Shown: positions 19,349-28,519 of the stretch, piece by piece | Layout: each line of letters starts with the position of its first letter | How positions within the stretch are numbered: the first letter of the stretch is position 1 | Source: Vibrio sp. 10N.286.49.B3 | GTDB taxonomy: Bacteria > Pseudomonadota > Gammaproteobacteria > Enterobacterales > Vibrionaceae | Reading direction: 5' to 3' | Length of the DNA stretch: 64,000 nt | Assembly (NCBI RefSeq): GCF_002873395.1 | Contig: NZ_MCUV01000002.1 | Coordinates: 1 to 64,000 of the forward strand | Notes under the pieces: generated by a model | What the model was told of the DNA's origin: nothing | Databases searched by the model: none | The model's input: only the letters and a program-made list of their open reading frames with translations | Made by a program: the position numbers and the translations under genes

Positions 19349-20635
19349 TTATTCTTGCTCGCGAGCAATAGCGCGATAGCCAATATCATTACGATGGAAC
19401 ATACCATCCCAGCTTACTTGCTTAGTGAGCTCGTATGCTTTTTGCTGCGCTTCAGAAACCGTATTACCTAGTGCTGTTGCACACAATACACGACCGCCAT
19501 TCGTGGTGACTTCACCCGCTTCGTTGTGTTTCGTGCCTGCGTGGAAAACCTTCTGGCTGCTGCTGTCAGTGCTAGGTAGTGTGATCACATCACCTTTTGC
19601 ATAATCAGCAGGATAACCGCCGGCTGCTAATACCACACCGATTGCTGCGCGAGGATCCCATTTGGATTCTGCTTGATCCAATTTCTCGTCTACAGCCATT
19701 AAGCACAGCTCAACAAGATCCGATTCCATACGCATCATGATAGGTTGTGTTTCAGGATCACCAAAGCGACAGTTGTATTCAATCACTTTTGGCGTACCGT
19801 CAGCATCGATCATCAAGCCAGCGTAAAGAAAGCCTGTGTATGGTGCGCCTTCTGCATCCATACCACGTACCGTTGGATAGATAACTTCTTCAAGGATACG
19901 GTTGTGGATTTCTGGAGTCACAACAGGAGCTGGAGAGTAAGCACCCATACCACCTGTATTTGGTCCAGTGTCCTTATCGCCAACGCGTTTGTGATCTTGG
20001 CTGGTGGCCATAGGTAGAACGCTAGCGCCATCAACCATAACGATAAAGCTCGCTTCTTCGCCCTCTAAAAATTCTTCAATAACAACACGACTACCTGCTT
20101 CGCCAAAGGTATTACCAGCAAGCATATCTTTAATCGCACCTTCAGCTTCTTCAAGAGTCATCGCAACGATAACGCCTTTACCAGCCGCTAGACCGTCAGC
20201 TTTTACTACGATTGGAGCGCCTTGTTCGCGAACGTAAGCGAGAGCAGGCTCAATCTCGGTGAAGTTAGCATAGTAGCCAGTAGGAATATCATGGCGAGCG
20301 AGGAAGTCTTTAGTGAACGCTTTAGAGCCTTCTAGTTGAGCTGCCGCTTTTGTGGGACCAAAGATAGGTAAGCCAACTTCGCGGAATGCATCAACGACAC
20401 CAATAACCAATGGTGCTTCAGGACCCACGATAGTCAATTCGATTTTTTTCTCTTGAGCAAACGCGACTAAACCAGCGATATCTTCAACGCCGATGTTTAC
20501 GTTCTCAAGTTTAGGCTCAAGTGCTGTACCTGCGTTACCTGGAGCAATAAATACCGTTTCAACATTTGGGTTTTGAGCGGCTTTCCAGCCTAGTGCGTGC
20601 TCACGACCGCCAGCACCAATAATAAGAACTCGCAT
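19349..20635 (-). CDS. purD: Phosphoribosylamine-glycine ligase (GAR synthetase)
   Basis: PurD joins phosphoribosylamine and glycine with ATP in the second step of purine synthesis. The 428-residue product has the N-terminal MRVLIIGAGGREHALGWK motif, an ATP-grasp domain with VVKADGLAAGKGV near 145-157 and the metal-binding segment EYNCRFGDPETQ near 285-296. It is the second gene of purH-purD, 86 bases after purH, with an intercistronic hairpin between. Confidence 0.98.
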   Translation of the reverse strand: MRVLIIGAGGREHALGWKAAQNPNVETVFIAPGNAGTALEPKLENVNIGVEDIAGLVAFAQEKKIELTIVGPEAPLVIGVVDAFREVGLPIFGPTKAAAQLEGSKAFTKDFLARHDIPTGYYANFTEIEPALAYVREQGAPIVVKADGLAAGKGVIVAMTLEEAEGAIKDMLAGNTFGEAGSRVVIEEFLEGEEASFIVMVDGASVLPMATSQDHKRVGDKDTGPNTGGMGAYSPAPVVTPEIHNRILEEVIYPTVRGMDAEGAPYTGFLYAGLMIDADGTPKVIEYNCRFGDPETQPIMMRMESDLVELCLMAVDEKLDQAESKWDPRAAIGVVLAAGGYPADYAKGDVITLPSTDSSSQKVFHAGTKHNEAGEVTTNGGRVLCATALGNTVSEAQQKAYELTKQVSWDGMFHRNDIGYRAIAREQE

Positions 20636-20662
20636 TGTAAAATCCTTAACTTAAATTGCTTA

Positions 20663-20687
20663 AGCCTCGAAAGTAACTCGAGGCTTT
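20663..20687 (-). other. Intercistronic hairpin between purH and purD
   Basis: AAGCCTCGA pairs with TCGAGGCTT around a seven-base loop. No T run follows on the minus strand, so it looks like an mRNA-stabilising or partial-attenuation element rather than a full terminator. Confidence 0.6.
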
Positions 20688-20721
20688 GAACTGTTTCTAG
20701 GGTTTAGAAACCAAGTAATTT

Positions 20722-22314
20722 TTAATGATTAAAGTGACGCATGCCAGTAAAGATCATCGCCATGCCGTGTTCGTCTGCTGCAGCGATAACTTCATCATCA
20801 CGCATAGAACCACCAGGCTGGATAACACACTTTATCCCTGCTTCTGCAGCAGCGTCAATACCATCACGGAATGGGAAGAATGCATCCGATGCCATTGCAC
20901 AGCCTTCAACAACTAAACCTTCGTCTGCCGCTTTAATGCCCGCGATCTTCGCAGAGTAAACGCGGCTCATTTGACCTGCGCCGACACCGATAGTCATGTC
21001 GCCTTTCGAGTAAACGATCGCGTTAGATTTCACGTATTTCGCTACTTTCCAACAGAATAGCGCGTCTTTTAGCTCTTCAGCTGTAGGTTGGCGCTTAGAA
21101 ACCACTTTCAGCTCATCTTCAGAAACCATGCCTTGGTCGCGATCTTGAACGAGCAAGCCACCGTTAACGCGTTTCACGTCAAAGCCAGTTGTCTTCGTTG
21201 TCCACTCACCACACTCAAGTAGGCGAAGGTTTTTCTTAGCCGCGACGATTTCTACTGCTTGAGCAGAAACTGATGGTGCGATGATAACTTCAACGAATTG
21301 ACGCTCAGTGATAGCTGTTGCTGTTGCAGCGTCTAGCTCACGGTTGAAAGCGATGATGCCGCCAAATGCAGATGTTGGGTCTGTTTTGAATGCACGGTCG
21401 TAAGCTTCTAGGATGTCTTCACCTAGCGCAACACCACATGGGTTAGCGTGCTTAACGATCACACATGCTGGCTGGTCGAACTCTTTCACACACTCAAGTG
21501 CTGCGTCAGTGTCAGCGATGTTGTTGTAAGAAAGGGCTTTACCTTGAATTTGGCGAGCAGTAGAAACGGATGCTTCTTCAGGGTTTGCTTCTACATAGAA
21601 AGCGGCTGCTTGGTGACTGTTCTCACCGTAGCGCATGTCTTGTTTTTTCTCGAACTGTTGGTTGAACGTGCGAGGGAATTTGCTCTCTTCGTCACCTTCT
21701 TTGTTCTCACCGTAAGATGGAACCATAGTACCGAAGTAGTTTGCGATCATACCGTCGTAAGCCGCCGTGTGCTCGAATGCTGCGATAGCTAGGTCGAAAC
21801 GAGTTTCTAGCGTTAGAGATTTCTCGTTAGCATCCATTTCGGCAATCACGCGATCGTAGTCGTGTGCGTTAACAACAATAGTGACGTCTTTGTGGTTTTT
21901 AGCCGCAGAGCGAACCATCGTTGGACCGCCAATGTCGATGTTCTCTACAGCATCAGCCAGAGTACAACCTTCATTAGCAACCGTTGCAGCAAATGGGTAA
22001 AGGTTAACAACAACCATATCGATAGGGTTAATGCCGTGTTTTTCCATAACGTCATCATCTTGACCGCGACGACCAAGAACGCCACCATGAACTTTAGGGT
22101 GTAAAGTTTTAACGCGACCATCCATCATTTCAGGAAAGCCGGTGTAATCAGAAACTTCAGTAACAGAAATGCCTTTTTCAGCAAGCAGGCGAGCGGTACC
22201 ACCAGTAGATAAGATATCTACACCACGGTTAGTAAGAGCTTGTGCAAATTCAACAATACCAGTTTTGTCAGATACGCTAATTAGAGCGCGACGAACAGGA
22301 CGAGCGATATTCAT
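20722..22314 (-). CDS. purH: Bifunctional AICAR transformylase/IMP cyclohydrolase
   Basis: PurH carries out the last two steps of IMP synthesis: formylation of AICAR from 10-formyl-THF and ring closure. At 530 residues it matches the family (E. coli 529). The N-terminal cyclohydrolase domain (about 1-200) begins [17 protein letters not shown] and has STGGTARLL and [10 protein letters not shown]; the C-terminal transformylase domain contains the KHANPCG motif near 287-293 and ends at [11 protein letters not shown]. It leads the purHD operon, with a PurR-like operator about 190 bases upstream. Confidence 0.98.
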   Translation of the reverse strand: MNIARPVRRALISVSDKTGIVEFAQALTNRGVDILSTGGTARLLAEKGISVTEVSDYTGFPEMMDGRVKTLHPKVHGGVLGRRGQDDDVMEKHGINPIDMVVVNLYPFAATVANEGCTLADAVENIDIGGPTMVRSAAKNHKDVTIVVNAHDYDRVIAEMDANEKSLTLETRFDLAIAAFEHTAAYDGMIANYFGTMVPSYGENKEGDEESKFPRTFNQQFEKKQDMRYGENSHQAAAFYVEANPEEASVSTARQIQGKALSYNNIADTDAALECVKEFDQPACVIVKHANPCGVALGEDILEAYDRAFKTDPTSAFGGIIAFNRELDAATATAITERQFVEVIIAPSVSAQAVEIVAAKKNLRLLECGEWTTKTTGFDVKRVNGGLLVQDRDQGMVSEDELKVVSKRQPTAEELKDALFCWKVAKYVKSNAIVYSKGDMTIGVGAGQMSRVYSAKIAGIKAADEGLVVEGCAMASDAFFPFRDGIDAAAEAGIKCVIQPGGSMRDDEVIAAADEHGMAMIFTGMRHFNH

Positions 22315-22500
22315 GCTTCTGTATTCCTCAAATTCATGGAGTTTAGAGATAATGTAAAGATATTTGCCAAAAATGAACTTGTGTCTGCTCGCTTACAAAC
22401 GATTGGCCACTTTTGGTAAAGACCTTTAATCACACATAAATGTAATGAAAGCTCCAAATTTGAACGCGATTAGTCTAACGAATTTATCTTTAAAAAGCTC

Positions 22501-22516
22501 GCGCAATCGTTTGGCT
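22501..22516 (-). promoter_or_regulatory. PurR operator candidate for purHD
   Basis: GCGCAATCGTTTGGCT matches 12 of 16 positions of the PurR consensus ACGCAAACGTTTGCGT, including the central CAA.CGTTTG. It lies upstream of purH, where PurR represses in E. coli and Vibrio. A weaker 9-of-16 match occurs at 22393-22408. Confidence 0.65.
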
Positions 22517-22627
22517 TCGCAAAAATAATTGTAATATCGCGTCTTTTGTTGAGGTTTTGTTATTGTTCATGAGGTTTTTATCCATCTTGATTATCAAGTG
22601 TCACGGCATAGATATTAAGGTTTAACG

Positions 22628-22711
22628 AGTATTTGGCACATGATGATCTAATTACTTTATTTGCTAAAAATGAGCTTAGGAAGTATTTGGATCACCATAT
22701 TCTAATTACTC
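22628..22711. repeat. Two copies of a dispersed intergenic repeat
   Basis: Imperfect direct repeats of about 30 bp at 22628-22657 and 22682-22711, 54 bases apart. Both start AGTATTTGG and end TCTAATTACT. The second copy also contains GGATCACCATATTC, close to the GGTTCACCATGTTC motif repeated between aroQ and acs. The 455-base gap from purH to the DUF1840 gene holds these, the PurR-like box and no other gene that I can see. Confidence 0.6.
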
Positions 22712-22769
22712 CATAATGCAAAAGGGTGTCCGATATTTTAATGATGCATTTATATGAGGAGTTCTGACT

Positions 22770-23099
22770 ATGCTGATTACTTTTAAAGCCAAATCGTGTG
22801 GTAATGTCATGATGTTTGGTGATGTGGGTTTATTGATGTTAAAGATGATGGGGCATAGTAAAACCGTCCCTGGAGCGATTATCGCTGCTGATGTTCCTGC
22901 GGCACTCGCTCAACTACAAGCTGCTATTGAGCAAGAGGTGCGTTGTCAGCAAGCAGAAGAGACGCAGAATGATGATGGCGAAGAGGAAGAGTGTATTCAG
23001 CCATCCGTCGGTTTAAATCAGCGCGCTTTTCCACTATTAGCTTTACTCAAAAAAGCCGTTCAAGAAAATAATGACGTGATGTGGGAATCGTTGGAATAA
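22770..23099 (+). CDS. DUF1840 domain-containing protein
   Basis: A 109-residue acidic cytosolic protein of the DUF1840 family. It opens MLITFKAKSCGNVMMFGDVG, has AVLKMMG-like and SKTVPGAII segments, a strongly acidic middle (about 63-76) and a C-terminal LLKKAVQENNDVMWE helix. Function is unknown. A GAGGAG site precedes the ATG. It is read in the same direction as the two-component operon downstream but separated by 114 bases, so co-transcription is uncertain. Confidence 0.8.
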   Translation: MLITFKAKSCGNVMMFGDVGLLMLKMMGHSKTVPGAIIAADVPAALAQLQAAIEQEVRCQQAEETQNDDGEEEECIQPSVGLNQRAFPLLALLKKAVQENNDVMWESLE

Positions 23100-23213
23100 A
23101 AAGGGGTCACAAATAGAGTAGAGGCAACATTAACTTTATTTAATCTTCGTGCCATTCTCAGTTTATGTACATACCGTAAAGTGGACTCATCAAATCAGCA
23201 CAGGGAGTAAGAA

Positions 23214-23309
23214 ATGAACATTCGACAAAAAAGAGCCATGACAATTTGTGGCGGCAGCTTTGTGTCATTGTTTACTGTGATTAATTTAATCGCAATTACT
23301 CTGTGCTAA
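23214..23309 (+). CDS. Predicted small membrane protein, 31 residues
   Basis: ATG 23214 opens 31 codons ending at TAA 23307-23309, with an AGGGAG site six bases before it. The product begins MNIRQKRAMTICGGS and continues as one hydrophobic segment (FVSLFTVINLIAITLC) after a basic N-terminus, so it would insert as a single helix. It lies 23 bases before the PepSY gene in the same direction and may be the first gene of that operon. I do not recognise it. Conservation in relatives would be the deciding test. Confidence 0.5.
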   Translation: MNIRQKRAMTICGGSFVSLFTVINLIAITLC

Positions 23310-23332
23310 TTTTCCTACGATGAGAATACGTT

Positions 23333-23896
23333 ATGAAATTAATTAAACTAGGGCTACTTACGGCAGCGCTTTCAGTGTCAACTTTAGCGATGGCGAGTGA
23401 TGATATGACCATTAACTTACTGGCATTGAATGCGAGTAATACCAGTGTTGAGGCATTAGCGCCTGTGGTTCGTCAAACCGATTCTGGGGTTGTCACCGAG
23501 ATTGAACTGGATGATCATCGTAACAAGCAGGTGGTCTATGAATTTAAATTGGTCGATCTTGAAGCGGATACTGAGCGTGAATTGAGTTATGCCGTTGCTG
23601 ATCAAAGTTTGGTTGAAGATAAAAGCGAATCATTAACGACGTTTGGCTTTAGTGATTTAGATAAAGAAGATCGCTTTGCTATCGAACGTGTACGTCAATC
23701 TGGCTTTGATATTCTAGAGGTAATCCCGCAACTTGAGCAAAAATACTCCGCTAAGCTAATTGAAGCAGAATTAGAAGAAAAAAGTGGTATTGTTTTCTAT
23801 GAAATTAAACTGGCATCGGCACAGCAAGGTAAGCAAAAAATTCTTATCAATGTTGATGGCGGCGAAGAAATCCCAGTATTAAAACGTCATAAATAA
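23333..23896 (+). CDS. PepSY-domain periplasmic protein
   Basis: A 187-residue predicted secreted protein. A signal peptide ends near AMA-SD (residue 21), and the C-terminal half (about 120-182) looks like a PepSY domain, with IPQLEQKYSAKLIEAELEEKSG and a strand ending YEIKL. The middle is charged and less familiar. It lies 11 bases before an OmpR-type regulator and its histidine kinase. PepSY proteins next to such pairs are often part of a periplasmic sensing or stress response, but the signal here is unknown. Confidence 0.75.
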   Translation: MKLIKLGLLTAALSVSTLAMASDDMTINLLALNASNTSVEALAPVVRQTDSGVVTEIELDDHRNKQVVYEFKLVDLEADTERELSYAVADQSLVEDKSESLTTFGFSDLDKEDRFAIERVRQSGFDILEVIPQLEQKYSAKLIEAELEEKSGIVFYEIKLASAQQGKQKILINVDGGEEIPVLKRHK

Positions 23897-23907
23897 TAGG
23901 TAGTGCA

Positions 23908-24597
23908 ATGAAAGTACTCGTCATTGAAGATGATAAAGAGACCAATCAATATTTATGTCAGTCACTAAAACAGCAAGGTTGGAGCGTTGATAGCGCAGAT
24001 AACGGTCAAGATGGTCTGTTTTTGGGGCTTGAAGGGCAGTACGATGTCATTGTTCTTGATCGCATGTTGCCAAGTATTGACGGTTTGACAGTACTTTCTA
24101 CACTGCGTGCGGCGAATGTCAGTGCGCGAGTTTTAATTCTGAGTGCTCTTGATAGTGTGGATGAACGAGTCAAAGGGCTAAAGCAGGGGGGAGATGACTA
24201 TTTGACTAAGCCATTTGCACTTTCTGAATTGATTGCTCGTATTGAAATTCTAAGCACTCGTGGTGGTGTGAACCATGTGACAAATACCAGCACAAAGCTT
24301 ATTAATGGTCATTTAGAACTCGATCTCTTAGGGCACCATGCCTTGCTGGCTGGGAATAAAATAGAACTGCAAGCTAAGGAATTTAAGTTGCTGAAATATT
24401 TACTCGAGCATATTGATCATGTGGTCACACGTTCACTATTGTTTGAGGCGGTATGGGATTATAACTTCGACCCACAAACCAATGTTATTGATGTTCATAT
24501 TGCTCGCCTACGTAAAAAACTCGACTTGCCAAATTACCCTAATTTAATCGAGACGGTACGTGGTTCGGGTTATCGAATGATAAAAGCTCGTCAATGA
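23908..24597 (+). CDS. OmpR/PhoB-family response regulator
   Basis: A 229-residue DNA-binding response regulator. The receiver domain (1-120) has the acidic pair E7-D8-D9, phosphoacceptor D51 (IVLDRMLPS) and a lysine in LTKPFA; the winged-helix domain (about 130-227) contains ELQAKEFKLLKYLLEH and ends with ETVRGSGYRM. It overlaps the kinase gene by 4 bases (ATGA), implying translational coupling. The target genes probably include the PepSY gene upstream, but this is inference. Confidence 0.9.
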   Translation: MKVLVIEDDKETNQYLCQSLKQQGWSVDSADNGQDGLFLGLEGQYDVIVLDRMLPSIDGLTVLSTLRAANVSARVLILSALDSVDERVKGLKQGGDDYLTKPFALSELIARIEILSTRGGVNHVTNTSTKLINGHLELDLLGHHALLAGNKIELQAKEFKLLKYLLEHIDHVVTRSLLFEAVWDYNFDPQTNVIDVHIARLRKKLDLPNYPNLIETVRGSGYRMIKARQ

Positions 24598-25988
24598 TGA
24601 AAGGCACCGTTAATTGGTCTCAAGAATTAAAGCGGCAATGGAGGCGTCACTCACTATGGCGTTTATCATTATCTATCGCGCTGATGTTGTGGTTCACCGT
24701 TGCACTTGCCCTTCTTGCCGTCTATCAATTTAGTATCCAACCTCTGGTGCAATCTAAGCATCAACTTATCGCCCAACATATCGAACAGTTACAGACCGTC
24801 CAAGAGCTTAATAGCGGTGGGAAGATTGAACGATGGCTTAGCGATACGCTGTATGAAAATGACAGTATTATCACCGTCATTAAAACACCAAGTGGCGATG
24901 TATTAGGCTCGCTTAGTCATATACCGAGTGCGTTACCTACATGCCCATCTTTAGCGCCATTTCCAATCTTTCGTATTGAAAAAAGTAGTGTTTCAATACT
25001 TGAGGGTTGCACTTTTATGGTCAGTGATTATCAAGTGCTGGTGGCGACGAATTATGAGTATATTCGCCAGATCCAAGAAAACTTTATTAATGCCGCTTTA
25101 GTGATCATGATCTTGTGTTTTTTTATTGCTTTGATCCCAGGTTGGATTGTGCGCCGTAAAATTTCTCAGCAGCTTAAAGCGATCGATCTAGTTGTGCATG
25201 ATATTGAGCAAGGCTACTTTAATCAGCGTCTTCCATCTAATCCCGCGCTTAGTGAAAATGAAAGAGATGAGTGGGAGAGGATAGGTCAGTTTATTAACTA
25301 TATGCTCGATGAGGTCGAAGCTTCAATCCATCAAATTCAAGGCGTAACCGATGCTATAGCTCATGACTTACGCACGCCATTAACCCGCATTAAGAATCGT
25401 TTATCACTACTTGAAAGCGAGCAAGACATCCCTCAAGTCCAGCAACATATTATGCAATTGCACAGTGAGTTTGATGCGATTTTAATGACTTTCAATGCCA
25501 TGCTAGAGTTGAGTAAACTGGAAGCTCAGCAAGATAGGTCGGCTTTTTCTCACGTTAACTTGGTTGATATCAGCACTGATGTCATCGAGTTGATTGAGCC
25601 AATGTTAGAAGATAAACAGCAGCAGATCACTTTAGATGCTCAACCTTGTGTCATTCAGGGCGAGCGCTCACTGCTGTTTCGCATGGTGTATAACTTAGTT
25701 GATAATGCTCATAAGTACTCACCGGCAGGTGCGCAAGTGGTGGTTCGAATTCGGGATGATAGGATTGTGGTTGAAGACAGTGGACCTGGCATAGCTCCAG
25801 AGCTGCACTGTAAGGTCTATCAGCGCCTTTTTCGTCTTGATGCTAGCCGTCATACCCCTGGACATGGTTTAGGCTTACCACTGGTCGCTGTCGTGGCAAA
25901 ATTACATGGCGGTGAGATTGGCATGGCATATAGCAATCTTGAAAAGAAAAGTGGTTTAAAGACGACGATTGTATTTCCTCCACATTAA
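24594..25988 (+). CDS. Sensor histidine kinase
   Basis: A 464-residue inner-membrane kinase. Transmembrane helices at about 24-46 and 162-184 flank a periplasmic domain of some 115 residues with cysteines in a PTCPS and EGCTF context. A HAMP segment follows, then the HisKA box AIAHDLRTPLTRIKNR with H257, an N box (NLVDNAHKYSP), a G1 box (DSGPGIA) and a G2 box (GHGLGLPLV). It is the last gene of the PepSY-regulator-kinase operon. The sensed signal is unknown. Confidence 0.9.
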   Translation: MMKGTVNWSQELKRQWRRHSLWRLSLSIALMLWFTVALALLAVYQFSIQPLVQSKHQLIAQHIEQLQTVQELNSGGKIERWLSDTLYENDSIITVIKTPSGDVLGSLSHIPSALPTCPSLAPFPIFRIEKSSVSILEGCTFMVSDYQVLVATNYEYIRQIQENFINAALVIMILCFFIALIPGWIVRRKISQQLKAIDLVVHDIEQGYFNQRLPSNPALSENERDEWERIGQFINYMLDEVEASIHQIQGVTDAIAHDLRTPLTRIKNRLSLLESEQDIPQVQQHIMQLHSEFDAILMTFNAMLELSKLEAQQDRSAFSHVNLVDISTDVIELIEPMLEDKQQQITLDAQPCVIQGERSLLFRMVYNLVDNAHKYSPAGAQVVVRIRDDRIVVEDSGPGIAPELHCKVYQRLFRLDASRHTPGHGLGLPLVAVVAKLHGGEIGMAYSNLEKKSGLKTTIVFPPH

Positions 25989-26010
25989 AAATTATGTGAA
26001 TTTTACCTAC

Positions 26011-26042
26011 AAAAAAGGCTTATCAAATAAATGATAAGCCTC
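26011..26042 (-). terminator. dusB-fis terminator
   Basis: AGGCTTATCA pairs with TGATAAGCCT around AATAAA, with the T run on the minus strand, 31 bases after the fis stop. It lies between convergent operons. Confidence 0.85.
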
Positions 26043-26072
26043 TAATTTTAAAGCATTAAGAACTAAGTCTAA

Positions 26073-26369
26073 TTAGTTCATGCCGTATTTTTTTAGCTTC
26101 TTACGAAGAGTACCACGGTTGATACCCATCATAGTTGCCGCACGAGTTTGGTTGCCGCGAGTGTATTGCATGATGGTGTCTAGTAGAGGTTGTTCAACTT
26201 CTGCTAAAACCAACTCATATAATTCGCTGACTTCTTGACCATTTAGTTGAGCAAGGTAGTTTTTCAACGATGCTTTTACAGAGTCACGTAGTGGTTTCTG
26301 TGTGATTTGATCTTGTGATGTAACTGTCGTTACTGTTAGTGCTTCTGAAGTCAGATTTTGTTCGAACAT
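26073..26369 (-). CDS. fis: DNA-binding protein Fis
   Basis: Fis is a growth-phase nucleoid protein that bends DNA and activates rRNA and tRNA promoters. The 98-residue product is exactly family length, starting [13 protein letters not shown] and ending with the helix-turn-helix [20 protein letters not shown]. It starts 23 bases after dusB and is translated from the dusB-fis message, as in E. coli. The promoter with a CGCGCC discriminator upstream of dusB suggests the same strong growth-rate and stringent control. Confidence 0.98.
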   Translation of the reverse strand: MFEQNLTSEALTVTTVTSQDQITQKPLRDSVKASLKNYLAQLNGQEVSELYELVLAEVEQPLLDTIMQYTRGNQTRAATMMGINRGTLRKKLKKYGMN

Positions 26370-26392
26370 ATTCGGTCTAGCTCTTCTCGTAA

Positions 26393-27361
26393 TTATGATG
26401 CAACGTTATCAAAATAACTTTCTAATGCTTCCAATTGCAGCGGTGCTGCTTCTAGAGCATTGAAAGTCCGGCGAAACTCACTGGCTTGTTCATGTTCTTT
26501 CAAATACCAACCCACATGCTTACGTGCAATGCGAGGGCCTAAGAACTCCCCATAAAACTGGTGAAGTGCGTGAACATGACCAAGCATAATGCTTTTTACT
26601 TCCTCGTAAGGAAGCTCAGGCATTGTGGTACCGTTTTCCAAATAGTGTAGGATTTCTTGAAAAATCCATGGGCGACCTTGGGCAGGCCTCCCGATCATTA
26701 AAGCGTCTGCACCGGTATAATCGAGTACAAACTTCGCTTTTTCTGGGCTATCGATATCACCATTAGCGATAACCGGTATTGAAATAGCTTGTTTAACCGC
26801 TTTAATGTTGTCGTATTCTGCCTCGCCTTTGTACATACAAGCTCTAGTGCGCCCATGTAGAGCGAAGGCTTGAATGCCGCAGTCCTCGGCTATCTTAGCG
26901 ATATGGACACAGTTACGATGGCTCGTGTCCCAACCAGTTCGGGTTTTAAGTGTCACAGGGACGTCAACAGCATCGACAACAGCAGTTAGAATGTCTTTAA
27001 TGACTTCTGGGTGCTGAAGTAAGGCTGACCCGGCCAGTTTTTTATTCACCTTTTTGGCTGGGCACCCCATGTTGATATCGATGATCTGTGCACCGTTTTC
27101 AACATTGAATTGAGCTGCCTCGGCCATAAGCTGTGGATCTGCGCCTGCAATCTGTACAGAGCGAATGCCCGATTCACCCTCATGTACCATGCGTTGTTGC
27201 GACTTAGATGTTTTCCACACTTTAGGGTTGGAGGACATCATTTCACTGACCGCCATCCCCGCACCGTAGCGAAGACACAACTCTCTGAACGGCCTATCAG
27301 TGACTCCGGCCATTGGGGCCACGATCAGATTGTTCTTAAGTTTATAATTTCCGATTTTCAA
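26393..27361 (-). CDS. dusB: tRNA-dihydrouridine synthase B
   Basis: DusB is an FMN-dependent enzyme that reduces specific tRNA uridines to dihydrouridine. The product has the TIM-barrel signature [16 protein letters not shown] near the N-terminus, the catalytic cysteine in [13 protein letters not shown] (near 100) and FMN-phosphate contacts near [13 protein letters not shown]. No ATG fits. The frame opens at a TTG at 27388, but that lies almost on the predicted transcription start; TTG 27361 gives the usual [11 protein letters not shown] start and 322 residues (E. coli 321). First gene of dusB-fis. Confidence 0.9.
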   Translation of the reverse strand: MKIGNYKLKNNLIVAPMAGVTDRPFRELCLRYGAGMAVSEMMSSNPKVWKTSKSQQRMVHEGESGIRSVQIAGADPQLMAEAAQFNVENGAQIIDINMGCPAKKVNKKLAGSALLQHPEVIKDILTAVVDAVDVPVTLKTRTGWDTSHRNCVHIAKIAEDCGIQAFALHGRTRACMYKGEAEYDNIKAVKQAISIPVIANGDIDSPEKAKFVLDYTGADALMIGRPAQGRPWIFQEILHYLENGTTMPELPYEEVKSIMLGHVHALHQFYGEFLGPRIARKHVGWYLKEHEQASEFRRTFNALEAAPLQLEALESYFDNVAS

Positions 27362-27389
27362 AACATCATCACAGTTCTGTACCAGCAAG

Positions 27390-27402
27390 GGCGCGCATTT
27401 TA
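27390..27402 (-). promoter_or_regulatory. dusB-fis promoter core with GC-rich discriminator
   Basis: On the minus strand TAAAAT (27402-27397) is followed by GCGCGCC (27396-27390). The -35 is weak (TTTTCT at 17-base spacing). The discriminator matches those of the rplK and rplJ promoters and suggests ppGpp/DksA control. It leaves a leader of about 28 bases to the TTG start. Confidence 0.6.
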
Positions 27403-27500
27403 CGCATTTTTTCGCCTCAAGAAAAGACTAATATTTGAGCATTTACAAAATGTTTTTATAAATCGTTTAAATATCAATCAATTATAAAAAAAATACTTAT

Positions 27501-28388
27501 TTAACCTTGTTTACGACCAGAGATTCGGCACCATTCTTGCTGCTCGATAATCGGATCAATGTGAAGCTCGTCACGGTAATAGGTCGCCACATCTTCAGCT
27601 TGAGTATCTAATACGCCAGACATTGCCAGTTGACCATCAGATTTCATCAGGCCTTTAATCACGCCAGAAAGTTCGCGTAATGGACCTGCAAGGATGTTAG
27701 CAACGACAACATCGGCAATTAACCCTTCAGGTTGATCTTGCGGTAGGTAAACTTCTAGTTGGTCTGCAACGCCATTACGGCCAGCGTTATCTTTCGAAGC
27801 TAGTAGTGCTTGTGGATCGATATCAATACCAACCACTTTTGCTGCGCCTAGTTTGATTGCTGCGATAGCTAAGATGCCAGAACCACAACCAAAATCGATA
27901 ACCGTTTTACCCGTTAGGTCTAGACCTTCTAGCCACTCAAGACAAAGTGATGTCGTTGGGTGTGTGCCTGTACCAAATGCTAGGCCAGGATCAAGCATAA
28001 CGTTAATCGCGTCAGGCTCTGGAACATCGCGCCAGCTTGGGCAAATCCATAGGCGCTCACCGAACTTCATTGGGTGGAAGTTATCCATCCATTCACGTTC
28101 CCAATCTTTGTCTTCTAGCTGTTCAACTTTATGAGCAAAATTGTCGGCTAATAAGCCACTTGCTGTAATTTGGCTGATGATCCACGCAGAGTCAGCTTCG
28201 GCATCATAAAGGGCAAGGATATCCGTATCACCCCAAAGACGCGTCTCACCCGGCAGTGGTTCAAATACAGGGGTATCATGAGCGTCTAAGAAGGTAACAG
28301 ATAGTGCACCTGTCTCTTCCATTAGCATGTCGCCGATCTGTTCAGCGTTCTCGTTGGTTGCGTTCAGTTTGATTTGAATCCAAGGCAT
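27501..28388 (-). CDS. prmA: Ribosomal protein L11 methyltransferase
   Basis: PrmA trimethylates L11 using S-adenosylmethionine. The 295-residue product has the substrate-recognition N-terminal domain ([17 protein letters not shown]) and a methyltransferase domain with motif [16 protein letters not shown] near 164-178, plus the preceding [14 protein letters not shown] segment, and [10 protein letters not shown], the family's motif IV. It lies between accC and dusB, the usual arrangement. Its substrate gene rplK is at the other end of the window. Confidence 0.97.
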   Translation of the reverse strand: MPWIQIKLNATNENAEQIGDMLMEETGALSVTFLDAHDTPVFEPLPGETRLWGDTDILALYDAEADSAWIISQITASGLLADNFAHKVEQLEDKDWEREWMDNFHPMKFGERLWICPSWRDVPEPDAINVMLDPGLAFGTGTHPTTSLCLEWLEGLDLTGKTVIDFGCGSGILAIAAIKLGAAKVVGIDIDPQALLASKDNAGRNGVADQLEVYLPQDQPEGLIADVVVANILAGPLRELSGVIKGLMKSDGQLAMSGVLDTQAEDVATYYRDELHIDPIIEQQEWCRISGRKQG

Positions 28389-28461
28389 GATAGTGCTCTT
28401 TCTTTAGGAATGAGTAATTGGTGGCAGAGTTTAGCAGATCTTTAACCAATACATTAAGAAT

Positions 28462-28489
28462 AAAAAATGCCCACTCAAGGCGGGCATTT
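28462..28489 (-). terminator. accBC terminator
   Basis: AAATGCCC pairs with GGGCATTT, with the T run on the minus strand, about 30 bases after the accC stop. It separates the acc operon from prmA. Confidence 0.85.
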
Positions 28490-28519
28490 GAATCTAGTGT
28501 AGCTAGGCAACTTTAGTTA

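Noticed and set aside
27110-27487. 125-codon frame on the + strand across dusB
   Set aside because: It is the opposite strand of dusB and its promoter region, with no family resemblance or ribosome-binding site.
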